A stretch of DNA of 64,000 nucleotides from CAVWDU01 sp963753815 (GTDB taxonomy: Bacteria > Pseudomonadota > Gammaproteobacteria > Pseudomonadales > Halieaceae): NCBI GenBank assembly GCA_963753815.1, contig CAVWDU010000003.1, forward strand, positions 1,550,001 to 1,614,000. The letters run 5' to 3'. Below, in pieces: positions 31,198 through 38,111 of this stretch (the stretch's first letter is position 1; the number at the start of each line of letters is the position of its first letter). The notes below the pieces were generated by a model. That model had not been told where the DNA came from. It did no database searches and was given only the letters and a program-made list of their open reading frames with translations. The position numbers and the translations under genes are program-made.

Positions 31198-31475
31198 GGG
31201 AAATTTTCGAGCACAGGCGGGTTAGCAGAACCCTTGGGCGCTTACCCCGGGAAGTCCTTGAGCGGTACGAAAAGTGGAAGGACATTGTCCGCATATCGGG
31301 TCCTGAGGGTTTACGGAATATTAGAGGTTTCAACGATGAATCTCTGAGTGATGAGTGGCGTGGATATCGCTCATCCCGATTAAAACTACAGTACCGTGTC
31401 ATCTACAAAATCGATCGAGAAAAAGTGCTCGTAAATGTTGAAAAAGTCACTCCTCATGACTACAGGAGGAACTGA
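31194..31475 (+). CDS. RelE-superfamily toxin, HigB-like (cassette 27)
   Basis: 93 residues: MWEIFEHRRVSRTLGRLPREVLERYEKW, GLRNIRGFNDESL, SRLKLQYRVIYKIDREKVLVNVEKVTPHDY. RelE/YoeB-like endoribonuclease fold, with the C-terminal HDYRR typical of HigB-type toxins. Confidence 0.85.
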   Translation: MWEIFEHRRVSRTLGRLPREVLERYEKWKDIVRISGPEGLRNIRGFNDESLSDEWRGYRSSRLKLQYRVIYKIDREKVLVNVEKVTPHDYRRN

Positions 31476-31476
31476 G

Positions 31477-31734
31477 ATGAACGAGTATCGAAAGGCCCAA
31501 ACAACACTAGACGTTTCTGTGGGTGATTCCGTCAGAATCATTCGGGAGCTACAAGAACTTAGTCAGAATGATCTGGCTGAGCTGACGAATATTCCTCAAT
31601 CAACGATATCGGCTATTGAAAATAACAGAGTCAATCTTGGTATTGAGAGAGCCAAGGTCCTTGCTCGAGCGCTCAAATGTCATCCGGCGGTGCTAGTATT
31701 TCCCGGTTGGGAAGTTGAAAACTCAGCCGCATAA
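31477..31734 (+). CDS. XRE-family HTH antitoxin (cassette 27)
   Basis: 85 residues from MNEYRKAQ with a strong ribosome site (AGGAGGA). HTH: LQELSQNDLAELTNIPQSTISAIENNR. An upstream in-frame start is possible but lies inside the toxin gene. The last codons touch attC27. Confidence 0.88.
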   Translation: MNEYRKAQTTLDVSVGDSVRIIRELQELSQNDLAELTNIPQSTISAIENNRVNLGIERAKVLARALKCHPAVLVFPGWEVENSAA

Positions 31735-31735
31735 C
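31729..31735 (+). other. attC site 27, truncated to its left core
   Basis: GCATAAC followed by AAGG, but no paired right arm or GTTRRRY site follows; the sequence passes straight into a toxin gene fragment. Confidence 0.65.
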
Positions 31736-31739
31736 AAGG

Positions 31740-31874
31740 TATCTCCACCAGAATATATTCATCGTCGCGATAGATCATTACGCTTATTTGGTACCGTATG
31801 TCGAAACCGAGGATGAGGTTTCCCTAAGACTGTGATACCCAGTCGAGAATTCACAAAGCTGTATGAGAGGTGAC
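31740..31874 (+). pseudogene. C-terminal remnant of a TA toxin (cassette 28)
   Basis: The frame reads NIFIVAIDHYAYLVPYVETEDEVSLRL, then after a one-base slip VIPSREFTKLYER and stop. This pattern (VPxVE..., IPSRxxTKxY) is the C-terminus of a small BrnT-like toxin family. The N-terminal half is missing at the truncated attC27. The linked antitoxin gene follows directly. Confidence 0.6.
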
Positions 31875-31876
31875 TC

Positions 31877-32179
31877 ATGAGCAAGGCTAAGCTCTCGAAA
31901 GAGGAAAAAGAGCGTCTGGAATCCGTCGAATCGGGCAAGTTCGAATCAATACTGACCGATGCCCGAAAAAAGGAACTGGAGGCTGCTGCGACAAATACTT
32001 TCAGGAAAGATAAGCGGATTAATATCCGCATTTCCAATCGCGAACTGGTGGCAGTTCAGTCTCGGGCGTCTGAGGAAGGAATTCCCTATCAGACTCTGGT
32101 ATCTAGCATAATCCATAAGTATGTATCTGGTTCTTTGCGCGATATCGCAGCGCACAATAAAAGGCAAGGCGACGCGTAA
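31877..32179 (+). CDS. CopG/BrnA-like ribbon-helix-helix antitoxin, orphaned (cassette 28)
   Basis: 100 residues: acidic N-terminus MSKAKLSKEEKERLESVESG, then KRINIRISNRELVAVQSRASEEGIPYQTLVSSIIHKYVSG, the ribbon-helix-helix found in CopG-type antitoxins. Ribosome site GAGAGGTGA upstream. With its toxin destroyed it may persist as an anti-addiction or regulatory protein. Confidence 0.8.
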   Translation: MSKAKLSKEEKERLESVESGKFESILTDARKKELEAAATNTFRKDKRINIRISNRELVAVQSRASEEGIPYQTLVSSIIHKYVSGSLRDIAAHNKRQGDA

Positions 32180-32205
32180 ACGCGGGCTTGCTTAAGGCGT
32201 TAGGT
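32153..32205 (+). other. attC site 28 (degenerate left core)
   Basis: Left CACAATA, right core GTTAGGT; arms GGCAAG and CTTGCTT. Confidence 0.65.
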
Positions 32206-32214
32206 GGCTAAGCA

Positions 32215-32697
32215 GTGACCGTCAGTTCCCCAGCGGATACGCGAGTTCGACAACTTACATCCGCTGACGTGTCTCTCATGGAGTCGCTATCGGCTACGCT
32301 TGGTGAAGCATTTGATGAAACTGATACGTATATCGGCAAGAGACCGAGCTTCGACTATTTGCAGAAGCTACTGAATAGCGATTATTTCATTGCCTTGGTT
32401 GCACTCAAAAACGGAGTGGTGGTCGGCGGGATTGCCGCCTGCGAGCTAATGAAGTTCGAGCTGGCTCGATGTGAAATCTACATCCATGATTTAGCCGTTG
32501 CATTGGCACATCGTAGAGAAGGGATTGCAACGGCTCTGATACAAGAACTACAGCACGTGGCAAAGGAGCGCGGAGCATATATGTCCAACCCGGTGTCGGC
32601 GATGATCCGGCTATTGAATTGTATACTCGTTTGGGTAGCCGCGCTGAAGTACTTCATTTTGACATCAACGTGGAAACGGATGGTAGCGCCACCTGAC
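32215..32697 (+). pseudogene. AAC(3)-I-like GNAT acetyltransferase, frameshifted (cassette 29)
   Basis: GTG start. Up to residue about 124 the frame closely follows AAC(3)-I aminoglycoside acetyltransferases: FDYLQKLLNSDYFIALVAL, CEIYIHDLAVALAHRREGIATALIQEL with the acetyl-CoA loop RREGIA. After GAY a gap of 7 bases relative to the expected coding (around 32577-32583, between ATAT repeats) shifts the frame. The old C-terminus is still readable in another frame (VGDDPAIELYTRLGSRAEVLHFD, ending SAT and TGA at 32694-32696, exactly before attC). The current frame stays open to 32802 with unrelated sequence. The product is probably inactive because the last strands of the fold are lost. Confidence 0.8.
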
Positions 32698-32749
32698 AAA
32701 AGCAGGCGGTCTGAGCGCGCTAACGCGCGCTGCTGCTTTGGGCTGAATC
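32691..32749 (+). other. attC site 29 (degenerate)
   Basis: Left ACCTGAC, arms AAAGCAGGCGG and GCTGCTTT, loop arms GAGCGCGC/GCGCGCT. The right core is changed (GGCTGAATC). Probably no longer functional. Confidence 0.6.
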
Positions 32750-32943
32750 AACCGCTGGTTGCCGCTAGCCGGACATCAGTTATCAATACCCGCAGTCAGT
32801 GACGCAGGTTGTTCAGCATGAAGCGACTGTACCGATAACAGGCTTATTATACGTCGTCAGAGTTTCAACCCCGGATCATGTTTTTCCCGCGGATCTGAAA
32901 ACTGAATGTATGGTGACATCACACACGGCAGAGGATGGTATAG

Positions 32944-33681
32944 ATGCGACTTCAGTTACAAACCTGGTGCGAGGTTGAGCGATACCTTGAACAAAGCAGC
33001 GGCATACTCATCCCAATTGGTTCAACGGAGCAACACGGCCCCAATGGTCTGATTGGAACCGATGCGCTGACCGCCGAAAAGGTGGCGGTGTCGATCGGCG
33101 AGGAGCAGGGCGTGCTGGTAGCGCCAACAATCAATGTGGGCATGGCTCAACATCACATGGCCTTCGCGGGCAGTATGACGTTACGACCGAGCACGTTGAT
33201 AGCGATGATCGAGGATATTGTATTCTCGCTCGTCAAACACGGCTTTACCCGCCTTATGTTTATCAATGGGCATGGCGGAAACGTGGCTTCACTGGACGCC
33301 GCTTACTCAGAAATCTACGCGAAATACAGCTTGAGCCACCAGGAGTGCCCTGTGAAGTGCAAAACAGTCAACTGGTATTTGGGTAGGCGAGTCAGCGAGT
33401 TATCCCGGGAACTGTATGGTAAGTTTGAGGGCCACCATGCCACTCCTTCGGAGGTCGCTTTTACGTATTTTCTCTACCCCGACCATGTCAAGGACGTAAC
33501 TTTGTCGCCGGAAGTGGCGCCATACGGGACGATACGGGACGCTTTGGACTACCGGAAGCAATTTCCAGACGGCCGGATTGGGTCAAATCCATCGCTTGCA
33601 ACTCCCCAGGACGGCGAAAGAGTATGGCGGGCTGCTGTAGATGATGTGTACGAACAGTACCAGGGATTCCTGGTTGGCTAG
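32944..33681 (+). CDS. Creatininase-family amidohydrolase (last cassette)
   Basis: 245 residues from MRLQLQTWCEVERYL. Creatininase signatures: LIPIGSTEQHGPNGLIGTDA (metal ligands Glu, His, Asp), FINGHGGNVASLDAAY and GHHATPSEVAF. The length fits. The family hydrolyses cyclic or linear amides (creatinine, formamides of pterins and others); substrate not assignable. An attC-like site lies 178 bp downstream and a degenerate attC 195 bp upstream, so it appears to be the array-terminal cassette. Confidence 0.85.
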   Translation: MRLQLQTWCEVERYLEQSSGILIPIGSTEQHGPNGLIGTDALTAEKVAVSIGEEQGVLVAPTINVGMAQHHMAFAGSMTLRPSTLIAMIEDIVFSLVKHGFTRLMFINGHGGNVASLDAAYSEIYAKYSLSHQECPVKCKTVNWYLGRRVSELSRELYGKFEGHHATPSEVAFTYFLYPDHVKDVTLSPEVAPYGTIRDALDYRKQFPDGRIGSNPSLATPQDGERVWRAAVDDVYEQYQGFLVG

Positions 33682-33858
33682 CGAGCTCGCGAGCGGGAAG
33701 ACCAATGGCACACCGATACTTTTTATTGCAGCTCCATAGGTATCAATGAAAATATTCGGGTGCTTCTCAACATGGGCATGGCTATTTTGCACATAGAGCT
33801 GGACCAATATCCGGAAAAGCATGCCGACGCAATAGCTATCAAAGCTTAAGAAGGCCGT

Positions 33859-33924
33859 TCATAACGCACGGCAAGCAGCGCCGGGTGCGCAACAAGTTGC
33901 GCGCCGTCTGCGGCAGCGTTAACT
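33859..33924 (+). other. Probable terminal attC (site 30)
   Basis: Left core TCATAAC, right core GTTAACT, 66 bp, with partly paired GC-rich arms (AACGCACGGC and GGCAGCGTT). It marks the boundary to ordinary chromosome. Confidence 0.6.
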
Positions 33925-33951
33925 ACCACGCTGTCGGAGTGCCAGTGCCGG

Positions 33952-34947
33952 TCAGGAATGCGTGAATCGTTCACAGGCGCCGAGAATGGTGTCGACATCG
34001 GCCGCGCCGATATCCCGGTGCAGTACCCAGCGGTGGCCCGAAATGCGTATGCCTGCATCGGCCAGGTGAGCCTGCAGCGGCGGCATCTCCACTGAGGCAT
34101 CCAGCATGACCATGTTGGTCTGTGGGGCCTCTGCCAGCCGGAAACCCGCGATAGCCTGCAGTCCGTCGGCCAGGCGCCGGGCGTGGTCGTGGTCCCGCGC
34201 GAGGTCCTCGACGTGGTGTTCGAGCGCGTGCAGTCCCGCGGCGGCGACCACGCCGGCCTGGCGCAGCCCGCCGCCGAGCATCTTGCGCCAGCGGCGAGCA
34301 CGGGCGATGGTGGCGCGGTCACCGACCAGCAGTGACCCCATGGGGCACCCCAGCCCTTTCGACAGGCAGATCGATACGGTATCAAAGTGCTCGCAGATGT
34401 CACCCACCGGCACCCCCAGTGCCACCGCGGCGTTGAACACCCGGGCGCCGTCGAGGTGACGGCGCAGGCCGAGCCCGGTAACCAGGGCGCTGTATTCACG
34501 CAGGTAGTCCAGCGCGAGCACCTTGCCTGCCTGTGTGTTCTCCAGGCAGACCAGCCTCGAGATGGCGAAGTGGCTGTCATCGGGTTTGACGGATTCCCGG
34601 ATGGCCTCCAGCGGCAGCTCGCCGCGCGCGTTGAACGGGATGGGGCAGGGCTGGATTCCTCCCAGCACCGCAGCCCCGCCACCCTCGTAACGGTAGGTGT
34701 GCGCGGTGAAACCGACGATGTACTCATGCCCGCGTTCACAGTGGCTTAGCAGGCCCAGCAGGTTGCCCTGGGTGCCGCTGGTGGCAAAGATGGCGGCGTC
34801 CTTGCCGGTGAGCTCGGCGGCCACATGCTCCAGTTCGTTGACTGTCGGGTCCTCACCGTAAACGTCGTCGCCGGTCTCGGCCCGGGTCATGGCGGTGAGC
34901 ATGGCCGGGGTGGGGCGGGTGACGGTATCGCTGCGCAGGTCGATCAT
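33952..34947 (-). CDS. ltaE: Low-specificity L-threonine aldolase
   Basis: 331 residues from MIDLRSDTVTRPTPAML, the standard start of this family; the longer frame upstream was rejected for that reason. The PLP lysine is in SICLSKGLGCPMGS. It cleaves L-threonine or allo-threonine to glycine and acetaldehyde in the cytosol. First chromosomal gene to the right of the integron, transcribed toward it. Confidence 0.9.
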   Translation of the reverse strand: MIDLRSDTVTRPTPAMLTAMTRAETGDDVYGEDPTVNELEHVAAELTGKDAAIFATSGTQGNLLGLLSHCERGHEYIVGFTAHTYRYEGGGAAVLGGIQPCPIPFNARGELPLEAIRESVKPDDSHFAISRLVCLENTQAGKVLALDYLREYSALVTGLGLRRHLDGARVFNAAVALGVPVGDICEHFDTVSICLSKGLGCPMGSLLVGDRATIARARRWRKMLGGGLRQAGVVAAAGLHALEHHVEDLARDHDHARRLADGLQAIAGFRLAEAPQTNMVMLDASVEMPPLQAHLADAGIRISGHRWVLHRDIGAADVDTILGACERFTHS

Positions 34948-35196
34948 ATGGCATCCTGTCTCGGGGTGTTGCGGGTATAACAATCCAGGTGTGCAAGGAT
35001 AAGGCGACGCCTGGCGATTGAACAGGTCATCGCCTGCGGCGCCCGCGGCCCGCCACTGCCCGGTGACGTCCGCGGTGAGCACCGCACTGGCTGTCACTGC
35101 ACGGGTGATTGCCCGACGTTCGGGGCGCGGCGTTGCAATCACCGGGCATTTCACCGATAGTCCCGGGGCTTTGGTCTGGCTCACCTGGAGGGAAAT

Positions 35197-35445
35197 ATGG
35201 AGTCCACGTCACTGATTGCGTTCCTGATTATCGGCCTGATCGCCGGTTGGCTGGCAGGGCGCCTGATGAAGAGCCACGGCTCCGGCCTGCTCTTCAACAT
35301 GTTGCTCGGCATCGTCGGCGCGGTGATCGGTGGCTGGGTGTTTTCATTCCTCGGCGTCGCCGTCGACGGCTTCACCGGCTCGCTCGTGACCGCGGTGATT
35401 GGCGCCTGCCTGCTGTTGTTCATCGTCGGCCTGTTCAGGCGTTGA
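35197..35445 (+). CDS. GlsB/YeaQ/YmgE family membrane protein
   Basis: 82 residues: MESTSLIAFLIIGLIAGWLAGRLMK start, three glycine-rich hydrophobic helices (LLGIVGAVIGGWVF). These small inner-membrane proteins are stress-associated; molecular function unknown. Ribosome site GGAGGGA. Confidence 0.85.
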   Translation: MESTSLIAFLIIGLIAGWLAGRLMKSHGSGLLFNMLLGIVGAVIGGWVFSFLGVAVDGFTGSLVTAVIGACLLLFIVGLFRR

Positions 35446-35514
35446 CCGTGCGCCGGAAACCATCACCGGCGGCAGCCCACGTGCGGGCTGTGCCCGGACA
35501 GGCGAGGCGCCCCT

Positions 35515-36948
35515 GTGACCCCTGACGAGTTCAGGCGGGCCGGGCACGCGCTGATCGACTGGATCGCGGACTACCGCGAGCGCATTCCCGAGGGTCCGGT
35601 GCGCGCCCGGGTGGTGCCGGGCGAGGTCCGCAACGGCTTACCCCGGCAGCCGCCCGGCGAGCCCGGCGACCTGCACTCACTGCTGGCCGAATTGGAGCGC
35701 GTGGTGGTGCCCGGCGTGACCCAGGTGCAACACCCGATGCATTTTGGCTGGTTTCCCTCCAATGCCTCCCTGGCATCGGTACTCGGTGATATCGCCTGCT
35801 CCGGCCTCGGCACCCTGGGTATCTCCTGGGAGAGTTGCCCGGCACTGACCGAAGTCGAGGAGGTGATGTGCGACTGGATGCGGCAGCTCACCGGCCTCAG
35901 CGACGCCTGGCGAGGCACCATACATGACACGGCCTCAACGGCCTGCGTGGCGGCGATGGTCCTGGCCCGCGAGCGCGCCAGTGACTGCAGCAAGAATCGC
36001 GGTGGCTTGCAGTCGATGGCGGCGCCGTTGGTCGTCTACACCACCGCCCAGGCCCACTCTTCCGTGGCCAAGGCCGTGCAACTCGCCGGCTTCGGCAACG
36101 ACAACCTGCGCCTGGTCGACGAGGAGCCGTGGACCCGGGCCATGCAGCCGGCTGCGCTCGCAGCCGCGATTGCCAAAGACAGGGCGGCGGGGCGCATACC
36201 TGCAGCCATCGTCTGTTCGGTGGGCACCACGGGCACGACCGCGATGGATCCGGTGGACGAGATCGCCGGGATCGCGACGCGCGAGTCACTGTGGCTGCAC
36301 GTCGATGCCGCCATGGCCGGCTCGGCGATGCTGTTGCCGGAATGCCGCCACCTGTGGGAGGGCGTCGAGGCGGCGGATTCCATCGCCTGGAACCCCCACA
36401 AATGGATGGGAACCATCCTCGACACGTCGCTCTTCTATGTGCGCGACGTGGATCACCTGGTGCGGGTGATGTCGACCAGCCCCAGTTACCTGAAATCCGG
36501 CGCGGATGGGGAGGTCACCCAGTACCGGGATTGGGGTATCCCGTTGGGGCGTCGGTTCCGGTCACTGAAGCTGTGGTTTCACCTCTATCTCGATGGGCCC
36601 GAGTCAATCCGCGCCCGCCTGCGCCGGGACCTGGACAACGCGCGCTGGCTGGCGGAGCAGATTGAGGGAGCCCCCGACTGGGAACTGCTGGCCCCGGTGA
36701 CGCTGCAGACCGTCTGTGTGCGCCACCGGGGGCGTGACCCCGAAGGCCGGGCGCTTTGCGCCGAGGCGCTCGATGCACATACCCTCGCCTGGACCGAGCG
36801 TCTCAACGCGTCTGGCGCCGCGCTGTTGACACCGTCGCAGCTCGACGGCCGCTGGATGGTGCGCGTCTCCGTGGGTGTCGAGGGTACCGAGCGCGAGCAC
36901 GTGGAGCGGCTCTGGGAGCTGATGCAGGGCGCGGTGAGGCAGGCTTAA
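35515..36948 (+). CDS. Group II PLP-dependent amino acid decarboxylase (aromatic type)
   Basis: 477 residues, GTG start (TPDEFRRAGHALIDWIADY). Family marks: HPMHFGWFPSNAS, HVDAAMAGSAM and the PLP lysine in WNPHKWMG. Group II decarboxylases act on tryptophan, tyrosine, DOPA or phenylalanine to yield amines. The 3' end overlaps the convergent MFS gene by 4 bp. Confidence 0.88.
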   Translation: MTPDEFRRAGHALIDWIADYRERIPEGPVRARVVPGEVRNGLPRQPPGEPGDLHSLLAELERVVVPGVTQVQHPMHFGWFPSNASLASVLGDIACSGLGTLGISWESCPALTEVEEVMCDWMRQLTGLSDAWRGTIHDTASTACVAAMVLARERASDCSKNRGGLQSMAAPLVVYTTAQAHSSVAKAVQLAGFGNDNLRLVDEEPWTRAMQPAALAAAIAKDRAAGRIPAAIVCSVGTTGTTAMDPVDEIAGIATRESLWLHVDAAMAGSAMLLPECRHLWEGVEAADSIAWNPHKWMGTILDTSLFYVRDVDHLVRVMSTSPSYLKSGADGEVTQYRDWGIPLGRRFRSLKLWFHLYLDGPESIRARLRRDLDNARWLAEQIEGAPDWELLAPVTLQTVCVRHRGRDPEGRALCAEALDAHTLAWTERLNASGAALLTPSQLDGRWMVRVSVGVEGTEREHVERLWELMQGAVRQA

Positions 36949-38111
36949 AACCGCTGCCGCTGCCACGTCAGGGCGCCGGCCATCAGTGCGACCGGCAGCA
37001 GGCACCCTAACAGCAGGCTCTGCCAGTTCATCGCGCTGATCGCCCAGCCCGCGGTCAGCGCGGCCATCGCCTGGGTGCTGAAGACCACGGTGTCATTGAC
37101 CGCCTGGGCCCGGTACTGTTCGCCCTCGCGATAAGTGGTCGGCAGCAGTGCGGTGCCGGACACGAACAGGAAATTCCAGCCGATTCCCAGCATCACCAGC
37201 TGACCCCAGAATCCCAGCACGGATACGTCATACAGCCCGATGGTGATCGTCAGCGCGTAGCAGCCAAGGCCCGCAATCATCATGCCGCGAATGCCGATGG
37301 CGGCGAACAGCCAGGCTGTTACCAGCGACGGCAGGTACATCGCCGCGATATGACTCTGGATCACCCACTTGGTGTCCTGGAGATTGTGCCCATGATGCAA
37401 ATGCATGCTGATGGGCGTGGCGGTCATGACGAACGACATCACCATGAAAGCAACCGCCCCGCTGGCAACGGCGACGATGAGCAGCGGGTTAGCCAGGATC
37501 TCTGCGAGTGACCTCCGGGCCCCGACGCCGCTCGTCGTTCTCGGTGGTGCGGGTGTATAGAATCCAAACAGCGCCGCTGCCAGCAGGAAACACCCGGCCC
37601 CCAGCCAGAACGAACCGCGGTACTCCACTGCCGCCAGGTGCCTGCCCAGCAGGGCCAGTTCGGGCCCGAGGACAGCCGCCACGATACCGGCGCACATGAT
37701 CACGGATGCCGCGGCCGGGCCCCGGTCGAGGTCGACGCACTCCATGGCGGCAAACCGCACCTGCTGCAACGCCGCGTTGGCCACGCCCAGCAACACGGCG
37801 CCGAGACAGAACTCGGAGAAACGCCCGTCCACCAGTGCGTCTGCCGCCAGCAGGCAGGCTGTCGCGCCGATCAGCGAGAAACCGATAAAGGTCTTGCGGC
37901 GACCCCAGCGAGCCATGGCGCGGGATGCGGGGACCACGCCGGTGGCCGTGCCTATAACCACCAGTGCTATCGGCAGCGTCGCCCAGCGCTCGCTGCCGGC
38001 GAGTTCCACACCGATGAGACTGCCGATCAGCACCATCATCGGGAAGACCGACAGGGCAATGGCATTGACCAGGGCCAGCAGCCAGACGCTGGAAAAACCG
38101 GGGCCCCTCAC
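36945..38111 (-). CDS. MFS transporter
   Basis: About 388 residues from GTG 38111, which overlaps the stop of the RND gene (GTGA). Twelve hydrophobic helices, with the MFS loop RAMARWGRRKTF between helices 2 and 3. The frame is open much further upstream, but that is the RND gene in another frame. Coupling to an RND pump suggests drug or metabolite efflux. HLHHGHNLQDTKW and the general pattern resemble uncharacterised DHA-type exporters. Confidence 0.8.
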   Translation of the reverse strand: MRGPGFSSVWLLALVNAIALSVFPMMVLIGSLIGVELAGSERWATLPIALVVIGTATGVVPASRAMARWGRRKTFIGFSLIGATACLLAADALVDGRFSEFCLGAVLLGVANAALQQVRFAAMECVDLDRGPAAASVIMCAGIVAAVLGPELALLGRHLAAVEYRGSFWLGAGCFLLAAALFGFYTPAPPRTTSGVGARRSLAEILANPLLIVAVASGAVAFMVMSFVMTATPISMHLHHGHNLQDTKWVIQSHIAAMYLPSLVTAWLFAAIGIRGMMIAGLGCYALTITIGLYDVSVLGFWGQLVMLGIGWNFLFVSGTALLPTTYREGEQYRAQAVNDTVVFSTQAMAALTAGWAISAMNWQSLLLGCLLPVALMAGALTWQRQRF

